Origin: Biscogniauxia marginata
Lineage: Eukaryota; Ascomycota; Sordariomycetes; Xylariales; Xylariaceae
Length of the DNA: 33,672 nucleotides
Direction: 5' to 3'
NCBI GenBank assembly: GCA_022695795.1
Contig: MU404249.1
Location: forward strand, 1-33,672
The notes below the pieces were generated by a model. That model was not told the origin of the DNA. It saw nothing but the letters and a program-made list of their open reading frames with translations, and did not search any database. Positions 10,954-21,795 of this stretch are shown here, piece by piece. Within the stretch, counting starts at the first letter, position 1; every line of letters begins with the position of its first letter. The translations under genes and the position numbers were made by a program.

Positions 10954-12560
10954 TCAATAGTTTAATGCCAACAGCTGCTCCCTCTCCCACATAAGCCACA
11001 CCACCGCACCAGCAGGACCCGCACAAAGACTAAACCCCGTAATCACGAATGCGAGTCTAAGCCAACCTTTTCCATTGAGTGGTGTCCTCCTTGAGTTTAT
11101 GTATAAGACAGAAGACCAGATAACAGCCGCCGTGGAACCCACATACTGATCGTACTGAAGGAAGCCATGCATCGCGGATCCCATGGATTCCATCTTCTTA
11201 GATGTGTAAAAAAGAGGAGGCACAAAGACCTCCGATATAGTCCACACCTCGCGGAGCTGGGGTGGGAAGATTGTGGGACACAGAGCGACGACCGTAACCA
11301 GGATTAGTGGTCCTAGTTGAGACGCAATGCAACAAATAAATGCGAAGGAGTATACTTTGGACAAGTATACTGAACTTCCATTTTCTAGTTGTGTTTGAGA
11401 TGCACATAGTCCACCAGTCCCCTCTGCCTTCTCAACTTTCAGTTCGTATTGGCTGTTTCTCCTGCTAGGTGTTGTTTGCCTCTTTGAATAGTAGGCCGTG
11501 AAGGCTTTCTGCAGAACCATCGCCCAGACCGGCGACCCTTGCCATAGACCGCCAAACCATTGGTGAAGAAAATTCGAAAAAAACGGAAGGCTCATCAGGA
11601 CAGCTGGTATGACATAACCTATGAGCAGAGATTCGGGTATCATTTTTAAACTCATCTGGTTTGCGATGCGACTCGATTCTGCCGACGTTATGCTGTAGCC
11701 TCGTGACGTTCGTGAGGTGAGCAGATGGATGATGCCGTAGAGTGGCATAAAAAGCCCGTAGCTAAATATCTGCATCGCACACGTCCACAGCGAAAAACTA
11801 TAAATAAGTCAACACATTTATGCATGTCCTCCTCGAGCTATCAAATACCCACAAGCGAAAACTGTTAGACTGATTTCCCTCCCTTAAGCCTTCTATCATC
11901 AAGACACCGAGCATGCCTAGATACTGACCACCAAAATGAACCGCATAAAGGGATAATTGAAGGCGTGACCCATCTGTAACACTAGAAAACATGACGCTCG
12001 CCAAGGCCAATAACTTGTCCAGAGGACTTATTCCGGTGTAAATTGTGAGAATCGAATTTGAAGAATCCGGTAGATGGTATGGTCCCTCGCGCCAAAGTTG
12101 GAGCAATGCTCCAAAATAGCCAATGCGATATAGCATGCCATGCAATGCTATTAGACCAAATATATGAGCTAATATTAATGCCAGAGCGGCAACGATATTA
12201 GTTGTACCCAGCGCCATGTTGTAGTCTGTCACTGTGCCGTGTAACCTGCAAATAGAAACAGGAGACGGTGGAACATAAGCACAGAGGCAAGGAGGTACGG
12301 TTTCCTTGAGACATAACAAAGTCTTGTGTGGGAAATCTCACTCGTTCACTTCTCTACTTATACCAAACTTGCCATATGTAGCCAAAGGTCTAGACCTTGG
12401 CACCCAGCAGGCTTCGGGTTTCCAATATAGGGTCTGATGGGCACTTGACCATCGTGTTGGTTGACGGTGCATAGTCCCACGTGTAGGTAGCCACGAATTT
12501 TTCATGTGAAGGTGAAGTTATACTTGACCTCTTCCGTCTAAGCGGCATGATATTGTACAT
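10954..12560 (-). pseudogene. multi-pass membrane protein, AtmA/PaxA-like pattern; first exon interrupted by TAG
   Basis: The main body comes from exons 12245-11853 and 11797-10954, joined over a 55-nt intron (GTGGGT donor, TATAG acceptor, TTGAC branch-like site). From the ATG at 12217 it encodes 402 residues with about eight hydrophobic segments and signatures such as TGISPLDKLLALA, LMIEGLREGN and FSYGLFMPLYGIIHLLTS. My impression is of the integral membrane proteins found in fungal indole-diterpene and meroterpenoid clusters (AtmA/PaxA type); that name is tentative. An upstream exon, about 12560 or 12548 to 12364 (with TNTMVKCPSDPILETRSLLG), joins in phase through a GTATAAGT donor and TTTGCAG acceptor over a 118-nt intron. 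It contains an in-frame TAG at 12392-12390, eight full codons before the donor. Either the gene is inactivated, or translation begins at 12217 and omits the N-terminus. Confidence 0.5.
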
Positions 12561-13151
12561 GAGACGAGACAATTGATTGGAGTCTCACGATTGTGACGTC
12601 GGCTTGCGATATCGCAACGGACGGCTAAGCAAATGAAGAATATGCGGCCCGAAATGCTGACTACAGGCGCATATGTGAGTCAAGTAGCAGCGTGTTCTAG
12701 ACGACGATCTTATCTTACATGAGTAGGCAGCCCTTCTAGCTCTTGAGTTCCAGAGCCATATCCTGATATTATAAAAGGGGAAATGGTACAATAGCGGGAC
12801 TATGCATGACACATTTCCGTCCCAGCATTAGCGTTCCTACTTCAAGGCTTTAGTCTCTGACTATATGGAGACTATAGAAGAATTCTCGAGTCTCGCTTAG
12901 ACAAATCAAAACTTTTGGTCACCTTTATAGATAACAATCTCTGTTTCCGGGACTATAAGGTGCCCTCGATGAAATAGCACCTTTACACTGTGAGAAAAAT
13001 GACAAGGTTATTAGAGTCCACGAACCAAACTAAACGCTGGTTATATGATGACATATTTTAGGGAATAGCGGCAGTAAGCCACCTGGTTGTCCTATATTGG
13101 AGGAATGACCACATTCTAAGACACTGAGGCACCGTTAATTATTTCGAGTTC

Positions 13152-13358
13152 TTAGCAAATGAAGTTATAAACAACTGCATAATCCGCTACGCCACAGGGA
13201 ACAGAATACCGGAACGGCAGCATCTTGCCGGCGGCATTGACTAGAGGGGTATTTCCCGATAGCCTACTGGATGTAACATAAACACCAATAACAACCATTG
13301 GATAAGTATAGTCCTTTTGTCCACTTCTCGATAGCAAGAATGCTATACTTGTATGCAT
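13152..13358 (-). CDS. small hypothetical ORF, unsupported
   Basis: An ATG-initiated frame of 68 codons. It has a short hydrophobic run near its start (IAFLL) and a second one (MVVIGVYV) about 15 residues later, then an ordinary-looking C-terminal half ending VADYAVVYNFIC. I do not recognise it. It could be the last exon of a small secreted protein, a decayed fragment or chance. No flanking exon could be linked to it by clear splice sites. Confidence 0.12.
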   Translation of the reverse strand: MHTSIAFLLSRSGQKDYTYPMVVIGVYVTSSRLSGNTPLVNAAGKMLPFRYSVPCGVADYAVVYNFIC

Positions 13359-14620
13359 ACTAATTCCTTTTATGTCTACTAGTCTACTTGTTATCTATAT
13401 CTGACGGCGCACCCTCGGAGATCTCATATACTTAGAGTTCATGGTTGCTATCTGGTGACATACATCGTTTTGACACACAACAGCTAACTCGACTAAATAG
13501 GTAATTAGGAAGACAACAACAATTCCCGAAATCCTATACTATTTGAAACGCCACAATCATCATAATCATTATCATCATCATTGTCCTTCGACCCTACGCC
13601 GGCTTCCAGGTCAACCCCGCATCTAACACCACTCACAAGTCTTAAGTGGCCACCAAACTCGCTCTAGGACGGGGACCCCTGTCTCTCCACAACCCATGGT
13701 ACACTGCATGCCCGCGCACGCTTGACAGGCCCACCCCTGAAGTGAGTAATGTTGGCAGTCCCATCATCATGTTACCCCTCCTGACGCTCCCGCCCCGGCC
13801 CACGTCTCTAAACGCAATGCCCAAGGGTCTCAATACGGAATCCTTCTATCCAACTGGTAACGCTGCATCAAGCCATCAAGCTGATCGATACTCCAAGAAG
13901 TCTAGGGAAACAAAAGGGATTTTTTAGGAAATTTCAATTTTAGACCTATCACCTGCAGAAAATGCATCGCGGGAACTAACATTATCTTTTTCAAGGGTTT
14001 CCCTATCTTCTCTTTCTTCCTTGCTACCTATTTCCCTCGGTTCCACATGCGCCAACACTCTCTCTAGGGTACACAGCACGTTTCAGCCAAGGACAGCTGC
14101 GTCATTCGTCCGAGTTGTTCACTATCTACCTAGCTAGGTAAGTCTAGGCGTACACTAGCAGCATGGGTTGTCGTGTGTCATGATGGATACCTTAGAGTAA
14201 TTATAGGCGATAAAGTAGTTGTTGAGACGCGAAAGAGCTGGCAACTAGAATTACTATGCAATGGATGGGCCCTCCTCCGCATACGTTGCAAATTATTTCT
14301 TCATTGTCTCCCTGGTTTGCCGAGATATAAACTCCGATAGGCTACGACTGATAATATTTTCCTGATCTTGGGACCAACCAACCTTGTACAATTTCGCTTT
14401 CCTCACCGCCATAAGCGGCCGTCTTCGTTGGGCAGAAACTCACGATAGGTGGTTTGCCGCCCTCAGCGGAGGAGACTTACTAACATCATCTCCCACCAAG
14501 AAGCTCATTGAGAGAATAATTCCTTGGGTGTTGAGTATTCTCGATTATGAAAAATCCCCGTTAACAACGAGAGCTCGTGAGAAACATAAACAGACCACAA
14601 TTATCAACTAGGTAGTGCAT

Positions 14621-14644
14621 GTATAACTTTGGGTATAACTTTGG
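14621..14644. repeat. 12-bp tandem duplication
   Basis: GTATAACTTTGG occurs twice back to back, followed by GTA of a third, broken unit. Recent slippage is the simplest explanation. Confidence 0.7.
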
Positions 14645-15154
14645 GTAAAGGTGTCTCGGACTAAAGGCTCACGGAGTGTGAGTGGAAAGAGGTATGTCTT
14701 GAACGGCAGATCTTCAGCCAAACAACATTTTAGGGATACACATGACCCTTTTTATTTCATCACCTGTGATTTCTACGTGAGGGGCAAAGGTAAGGTTTCC
14801 TTTTTTTCCCCTTGGAAAAACACTTACACCGGGAATGATGATATCAGACGATCCCCATTCGCTTCCAGATCTACTACCCTACATGTTACCTCAGACACAG
14901 GTAAGCGTTTTTTTTTTCCGCCTATAGCTCTGGGAACGGGGGGAAGGCTTCTCCCGGCCCCGACTAGCCAAGCCGCCCTAATGGCAAATCCTACCGAATC
15001 TACCCCCGCGACTCCGCGCGAGCCTAAGAGATTTGGGGTTGGATTGGCTGGAGGAGGCGAGGTTGGACGGGGGAAAAGGGCAAGGAGAAGGTCATGTTTA
15101 GACAATGCCCCGACCCTACCTGGATAGCTCTTGCAAGCATTCTCCGCCCAGCGG

Positions 15155-15350
15155 TTATTTCCCCAGGTCTGTTAACCAATGATATATGGAACATTGTAAA
15201 ACCCCAGATTCAGCTAACGGCGGGGAATTACGGTAAGTCATAATTAGAAAGTCAACTTGGTTGTTTTCGATATCTGCTCCGCGATGATATAGTACTGTCC
15301 AAGACGCTTAGGTTAACTAATCTGGGGTCTCCGAGAATCTGGGGAAATAA
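15155..15350. promoter_or_regulatory. nested inverted CCCCAG repeats upstream of transporter
   Basis: The outer arms TTATTTCCCCAG (15155-15166) and CTGGGGAAATAA (15339-15350) match over 12 of 12 bases. Nested inside them, ACCCCAGATT (15201-15210) and AATCTGGGGT (15319-15328) match over 10 of 10. CCCCAGATT thus occurs three times (15202, and on the other strand at 15319 and 15336). The block lies 340-540 bp upstream of the transporter start. It could be a set of binding sites for a regulator or a small foldback element; sequence alone does not decide. Confidence 0.4.
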
Positions 15351-15589
15351 GCGTTAGTTGTCTAACAGGATCAGTTGAGGTGATCCGGGACCTGTAGTCG
15401 GCAGAGAAGGTTCAGGCTAGGCTGTTCAACTGACTCCCCATGCTACAATATAATTTCCTTGGCTTTATCCGCTCAACAACGGCTTCTCCGCATCTAAACG
15501 CACGTTGCTTAGATCATCCCCGTAACGTCGTATTTGCCTGTTGGGGGAAGCCACAGTGCCTTTTCCTTAAAAACAGGAAAGCCGGACGC

Positions 15590-15597
15590 TATATATT
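15590..15597 (+). promoter_or_regulatory. TATA-like box of the transporter gene
   Basis: TATATATT, 95 bp upstream of the start codon, in a plausible position for a fungal core promoter. No transcript data support it. Confidence 0.3.
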
Positions 15598-15691
15598 GCT
15601 GAAGAGAAAAGTCTACAACATCTTTGTGTTTGAAGAAAGAGAGAGAAGGACAGAGAAGGATAAAGAGAGAAATAACACAACTGGTCAAAAT

Positions 15692-18013
15692 ATGGATCAC
15701 GATAGCGAGAAAGCGAGAAGCGACTTCGATCACGTCGAGAAGGATCCGGCCAAGCTCTCGGGCCAGGTGGACGACGAGTATGACGCCGACGAGGCGAAGA
15801 AGATAATAAAGCGGATCGACCGCCGTCTGGTCACCACTGTCGGTCTCATGTATTGTATTAGCTTGATGGACAGGACGAACCTGTCCGCTGCCGCAATCGC
15901 CGGTATGATTCCGGACCTCCAATTAGTTGGGAACCGATATGTAAGTTGTACATATAGATATGCCCAGGGGGGGGAGGGAGAGGAGAGGATGGGGAGGGGG
16001 CACCGGTCTCCAGAATCTTGCGTGATGGAGGAAGCTCACCGTCTCTAATACTCGCAGTCGATCGTAACGCTGGTCTTCTTCATTACGTACATCATATTCC
16101 AGCCTCCGAGCACGGTCATCGTCCGCAAGATCGGCCCACGCATCCATCTGTCCTTTATCACGTTCTCGTGGGGCCTCGTGATGATCGGCTTCGGGTTCTC
16201 GAACAGCTACCAGACGCTCGTCGCTCTGAGGGCCCTCCTTGGGTTCTTCGAGGCAGGGTTCTTTCCCTCGTGCGTTTACTTACTGTATGTAGGCTGAAGT
16301 TCTTCTGGATATCCCATGGTTGTTCTTTTTGCCCCTAGGATCAGAAATGGATGGACAGCGTAAACTAAGAATAGGAATACGCGCATACTGGTTTTTGTCA
16401 AAGTCATTCTATGGTCTCATTGCCAACCCCTGAAGGATATCGCTGACGAATCAAATTACACAGATCTACCTGGTATACCCGATGTAAGAACCTTAAATAG
16501 CATATATCTCTGTAAGTAGTAAGGTGGACTTCCTAGCTAATAGATACCAGATGAGGTTGGCCGGAGATACTCGCTCTTCTACGTCCTTGGCTGCGTCGCC
16601 TCCGCCTTCTCCGGCATTCTCGCCTTTGGACTAATGCATCTCGCTGGAAAAGGAGGGCTGGGCGGTTGGCGATGGATCTTCATAGTCGAGGGTTAGTAAG
16701 AGAAAAGGGGACATCTCCTTTTTTTTCTTCTTCGAATGCTCGAACGGGCTAACTGACCAACTTTCAAAATTCCACTCAGGCATAATTACAACGGCTCTGG
16801 GAATCGCAGGTTACTGGCTTCTAGTCGACTTCCCCGACTCCACGCGCAAGTCGTGGAGGTTTCTCGACGACAGCCAGCGCGCATGGGTCGTGAGGCGTGT
16901 GCATGCTGATCGTGGCGACACGGTGGTGCCAAAGTTCCAGCTGTCGAGGTTCTTAAGTGCGGGCAAAGATCCAAAAGTCTGGTACGTATACCGTGAGAGT
17001 GAGAGTAACTAGTAGATGCAGCGAATGCTCGTCGTTGGTCTAAAGCTTATGCATACCTTACTATGCTTGATCTAGGGGTTAACATCTTGTGTCCGATAGG
17101 GCGTATGGTTTGATAGCTTTCGGTAGCACCACGATCAGCTACTCGCTTGCATACTTCTTGCCTATCATCCTAAATGAGAATTTGGGATTCGACGTTGGCA
17201 CTTCTCAATGCCTCGTTGCACCTCCCTACGCAGTCGCCGGGTTTTTTATGTACGGCATGGGCTGGCTGGGGGATCGATACCACTTGCGTGGGCCCATCAT
17301 CATTGGGAATATGGTAGTTTGTCTTATTGGGCTACCCCTATTAGGGTGGCATTCGGATCCCAAGGTCCGGTATCTGGGCGCGTTCTTCGTATGTGGCTCC
17401 ATATTACTCCCTCCTCCTTGATTGACTTTGTCTTGGGTAATACAAATGTGTCACCTGGCCATTTGTGCGAGAGCTTTAGTTCTCAATAGTTCCGTCTACG
17501 ATCCGTAGAACTCTCCCCTTCTTCCAAAGACTAGGGGCTAACCAGCACTCTAACCTGCAGATTGCGTCCGGGGCAAACTCTAACATACCATCTTCACTGG
17601 CTTATCAGGCCAATAATATTCGTGGACAGTGGAAGCGCGCCTTTGCTAGCGCTACATGGGTAGGATTTGGTGGTGTGGGTGGGATTGCTGGCAGTCTGGT
17701 CTTTAGGTACGAACACATATGCGTTCCGGTAATAAGCACGAGAGAAGTTAACGTTCTGTTTTAATAGATCTCAAGATGCTGCTTCTGGTTATAGGCCAGG
17801 ATTGTGGGCGTGCATCGCCTGCTGCCTGTTGAATATAGTCATGGTCTGCGTGTGCGATCTAGCATACTACGTCGACAACAAGAAGGCGGATAGAGGCGAG
17901 AAAGAACTAGAAACCTCTGAGGTGAGAATGGATCTGCACAATTCGATAAAAACAGTACGTAACTAACATTTAAACAGGATGATTTCCAACCTGGGTTCCG
18001 GTATACTTACTAA
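15692..18013 (+). CDS. major facilitator, Dal5-like anion:cation symporter family
   Basis: Nine exons (15692-15940, 16058-16284, 16464-16483, 16551-16691, 16780-16981, 17100-17388, 17561-17706, 17768-17921, 17978-18013) join in phase into 487 residues with no stop. This is the usual length for a 12-helix MFS carrier. Family landmarks are LMDRTNLSAAAIAGM at the end of helix 1 (about 58-72), RALLGFFEAGFFPSCVYLLS, STWYTR, GGLGGWRWIFIVEG, the central loop PDSTRKSWRFL, and NNIRGQWKRAF near the C-terminus. The protein ends DDFQPGFRYTY. Relatives (Dal5, Tna1 and similar) move allantoate, nicotinate and other organic anions or vitamins into the cell with protons; the substrate here is not predictable. 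Exon 3 is only 20 nt. All introns have GT-AG ends. The gene sits alone in an accessory block next to an A/T-rich pocket, and its upstream DNA carries nested inverted repeats. Confidence 0.92.
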
Positions 18014-18914
18014 TTCCTACACAACTGAACTCGCACTGGGAACAGGATGGATGCTCGTCCGGAGCTATTTTTTAGAGGCACGATGGGGTTATACGTGATA
18101 TATAAAACACTAGTGTACTGAAATGATTGGCCCCCGGGGTCTCTAGTAAACGATATCCAAGTTACAGAGACCGTAAGAGGAGATAGGGGTAATCAGCTCA
18201 GGTTGGCTACATTAGATCGGTGTATATCCATCATCAATAATATTTATTTACTTCTAGCCAACAAATAACGTACTAGTTCCTAGCGGATCTCAGGATTTTG
18301 CCACAGCGGGTGTTTTATAATTAAGTAGTTTACCGCCTGAGGTTTACCATCGCAAGATTCGGATCAGCAAGAAGGAAGATATCTTGCTCTTGAGGAGGTT
18401 ATAGTTTGCGAAATAACAAGTGGGACTTATTTATGAGCCCCGGCCATAACGATTACACCCCAAAACAATACCGCGGTACAACGATATATTCGACGTACAC
18501 TCTTCTTTTCTTATCAGTATATCAATAATAATATTCCACCGTTTAAGTGATGTATTTAAACAAATATGGTACATATAAAGATATACGCTTGTTTATATAG
18601 ACACTTTATGACCATATATATATCATAAAAGCTATACACGTTATATCATGATAATAGCATGTCAACTCGATTATAGAGCCAACCTAAAAGGAAATCCCCT
18701 CTAGTGGTAATTCCACCATAACGATAGAAGATGTGGATCATGGGGGTATTGTCATAACAGAGGTTTACTGAGCCCCAAGCTTCCCAGACCCATATCTTAT
18801 CGATAAGCCGATAATCGTAACTTTTGCTTAAAATGCAGCGACTTTTGGTCGCCTACCTTTTTTCCCCACCAAGTTTCAATGCGGGACGATGCGAATTCAC
18901 CACCACATTTCAGC
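18014..18914. other. intergenic region with A/T-rich pocket and PUS1 promoter
   Basis: About 18230-18680 is A/T-rich and probably marks the right edge of the accessory block. The remainder leads into PUS1 and contains the palindrome CTTATCGATAAG at 18796-18807. No coding sequence seen. Confidence 0.5.
18796..18807. promoter_or_regulatory. perfect 12-bp palindrome CTTATCGATAAG upstream of PUS1
   Basis: Perfect dyad about 110 bp upstream of the chosen PUS1 start codon. It contains the 10-mer also found upstream of PDS5 and CEG1. A dimeric DNA-binding protein site is a reasonable inference, not demonstrated. Confidence 0.45.
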
Positions 18915-21015
18915 ATGGTGGCCGAAAGCAATACGCTCCAGCAGCCGAGCGGCGACATGGTTGCGTCTACATCAAACCAAGCCGACAAGTCCATACCTCC
19001 CTCGAATCACCCCGACCATTCAGAATCCGCGCCAGATCCAAACACTGCGAAGGCTGCGGGGAGAAATCGTCGCGAAGGCCAGAACAGGCCGCGCAATCGA
19101 CACACGGACCCCAGCAGGCACGGCCATGGCTGGGACAATAAGCGCAAGGATCGCAAGCGCAAGGAACTTAGCCGTAAGGAATATGAGTAAGTCCCATATT
19201 TTAACAACATATTTCTGGCAACCTAGGCCAACGCCTGCTAATCAGCCCAAAGCCGTGAACAAAATAAGATAAAGCAGGACCGGAACGACGAATGGCATGA
19301 GCGCAAGCGCAGAAAGCTCGAGGAGAATGGCGAACCAAGCTATATGAGCATCAAGTTCCCAGAAGCTGAAATCGCTGCTGAGGAACGTAGACCGAAGCGC
19401 AAAGTTGCCGTCCTCATTGGTTATTCTGGCACGGGATACCATGGGCTCCAGATCAACCACAAGGAGAAGACAATCGAGGGTGATATATTTGCTGCTCTTG
19501 TGGCAGCAAAGGCAATATCGAAAGCTAACGCCACCGACCCTCGAAAATCTAGTTTTGTGCGATGCGCTAGAACCGACAAAGGTGTTCACGCAGCAGGGAA
19601 CATGATATCTCTGAAGCTGATCATAGAGGATCCAGACATAGTCAAGAAGATCAACGACGAGCTACCCCCGCAGATCAGAGTGTGGGGTATCTTAAGAACT
19701 AACAACAACTTCAGCTGCTATAATGCCTGCGACTCGCGATGGTACGAATACCTGATGCCTAGCTATTGCCTGCTGCCTCCCCACCCCGAAAGCTTTCTTG
19801 GAAAGAAGGTTCAGCATTGGGTCAAGGAGAAGGGAGTCGAAGACGAGTACGCGAAGCGACTAAATGAAGTGAAGGATTACTGGGAGGAGGTGGAGAAAAA
19901 TGATATCCAACCCATCTTGGACAGCTTGGATCCTGGACTCCGGGAGGCCGTAATCCAACGCATGCACATATCAGACTATGAAGATGAGAAAGCGCAACAA
20001 GAGACAGAAAAGTCTACCCCGATGGACGGGGGCATAGCAGATGACGCAGAGAAGAGCGGGATAGAATCCCAAGACGCTTCCAGTCTCGCTGCAGAATTAG
20101 CCTCGGTGCCAGAGAAAATCAGCACGGGCGAGACGGAGGCGGCAGATAAGACAGAAGTTCTGAAGCCGAAAGAGTTAAACCCAGTGGACCGCGCGCTCAA
20201 GGATATCAGAGCAGCATATATCGCAGCGAAACGACGATACCAGGTAACGCCGGAGCGAATATCGCATCTGCAGGAGGCCCTCGACCAGTATGTCGGCACG
20301 AAGAACTTCCACAACTACACCGTCCACAAGCGCCACTCGGATCCTTCCGCCAAGCGATCTATCAAGTCGTTCACCGTAAACCCGACGCCCGTCCAGATCA
20401 ACGATACGCAGTGGCTCTCGCTGAAAGTCCATGGGCAGTCCTTCATGATGCATCAGATCCGCAAGATGGTCGGCATGGCCGTGCTCGTGACGCGCTGCGC
20501 CACGCCGCTGTCCGTGATGAAGGAAAGCTACACGGATACGCGCATCAGCATCCCCAAGGCCCCCGGCCTCGGCCTGCTGCTCGAGCGCCCCGTCTTCGAG
20601 AACTACAACAAGAAGGCCCTCGAGAATTACAACCTGTCCGAGCTCGACTTTGGCGCCTACGAGAAGGAGATACAGGAGTTCAAGGACGAGCAGATCTACC
20701 GGCGCATCTTCGAGCTCGAGGAAAAGGAGAACTCGTGAGTTTGACGTTTTTTATTTTTTTATTTTTCTTTCTAGTTTCTTTTGCTATCATTGAATGGGTA
20801 CACTAACACCGTACGTGATGTGATACAGGTTCCACACTTTCTTCCACCAGATCGATAACTTCAAGTCTGACTACTTCCTCTGGGTCACGGCGGGTGGCGT
20901 CGACGCGGCACACGCGCGAGTAGGCCCCAGCGAGCCCATACCCAAGGAGCTGGAGGCGGAGCTAGGAGACGAGGGCGGGTCGGAGGAAGAAGACGCGGAA
21001 GGTGGAGAGGGTTGA
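18915..21015 (+). CDS. PUS1: tRNA pseudouridine synthase, TruA/Pus1 family
   Basis: Exons 18915-19186, 19253-20734 and 20829-21015 give about 646 residues. The catalytic Asp lies in the family motif RCARTDKGVHAAGNM (about 19558-19602). Other Pus1 marks are GYSGTGYHGLQ, NACDSRWYEYLMPSY, GTKNFHNYT, SFMMHQIRKMVGMA and, after the last intron (GTGAGT donor, ATACAG acceptor), FHTFFHQIDNFKSDYFLWV. The enzyme converts uridine to pseudouridine at several tRNA positions, in the nucleus and possibly mitochondria. The N-terminus is a Lys/Arg-rich disordered leader. The ATG at 18915 was preferred over the in-frame one at 18879 because it has A at -3 and G at +4. The first splice is uncertain: the perfect GTAAGT donor at 19187 needs a weak AAAG acceptor at 19252, while GTAAGG at 19174 pairs in phase with the CAG ending at 19245. 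Third-position G/C rises sharply after about 20270. Confidence 0.9.
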
Positions 21016-21795
21016 GTGTAGAATACATAGCATAGCGATATATCTATTTGTAATCAACGGATTGGCACTACCGGTTCCCGCTCAATGGTTGTCATTGACG
21101 TATTAATAACCTGCGGGCTTTCATAGGTACAATAGAGAGAGGCACTTTCACATCACTACTAGATAGAAATGTGGGAGTACGCCGTATTTTATTGTATCAG
21201 ACGTATCAAGCAGTTCATGGCGAACTAAGCTCATTAAGTTTGCTATGGACTGACTTTATTAAAACCTCACTAAGCCTTCTCATCGGGCATGATACAAGTG
21301 AAAATGATAAAAATAGGATGAATCTATGCTTGCGTGAGAAGGGGAGGCATGAGGAGGGTGGGGGGAGAGAGTTCTCTTCGTGGAATCTAGGTAGGTATAT
21401 TAATTTACATCCATGAACCCATCCATCGACAGTCATAAGGCATGTTTAATCCCGAAGCCACCCCTCTCGTGGCCGTTTTCTTCTTCTTCAATTTGGTCAT
21501 CCCCGCCAACTTCTCAAACGGAACCTGCATGAAGTCTTTTTCCGCGCGTAGCCTCCCGTCGCAGGCCTAATCCCGTTGGTCGGTCGGTCAGTTAGTCAGA
21601 GGTATCAAACGGGCTGGAAACCGGCCTCTCCCCCAACCAAAACTCCTAACCTAGGTAGCCCCTCCTTTCCTTGGTTTACTAGGTTAGAGAAAGAGACTCT
21701 GCGTCTGCGTCTGCGTCTGCGTGGGTGATATTGTATTTGTCTTATATAAAGTCGGGTGCGCGCACGTGTGTGTATGTCTCCCTCTCTAGGTCTCC
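21016..21795. other. convergent intergenic region (PUS1 / MED22)
   Basis: Facing 3' UTRs of PUS1 and MED22. Contains a (TCTGCG)4 hexanucleotide repeat at 21698-21721. No coding sequence supported. Confidence 0.5.
21698..21721. repeat. (TCTGCG)4 microsatellite
   Basis: Four perfect hexamer units about 75 bp beyond the MED22 stop codon, within its probable 3' UTR. Confidence 0.85.

Larger units (their letters stand above)
12561..15691. other. 3.1 kb accessory intergenic region, no convincing gene
   Basis: Several short open frames exist but none combines an ATG, coding-like composition and usable splice sites over a useful length. Other content: a CAT-rich microsatellite near 13556-13582, a 12-bp tandem duplication at 14621-14644, and a cluster of inverted CCCCAG repeats at 15155-15350. 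The last 250 bp should be the promoter of the downstream transporter, with a TATATATT run at 15590-15597. The region may be the remains of lost genes, but nothing recognisable survives. Confidence 0.45.

Noticed and set aside
14651..15127. 158-codon open frame on the plus strand
   Set aside because: It starts at a non-ATG codon, contains runs of F/P from T-rich and C-rich DNA, has no domain, and is opposed by an equally open frame on the other strand.
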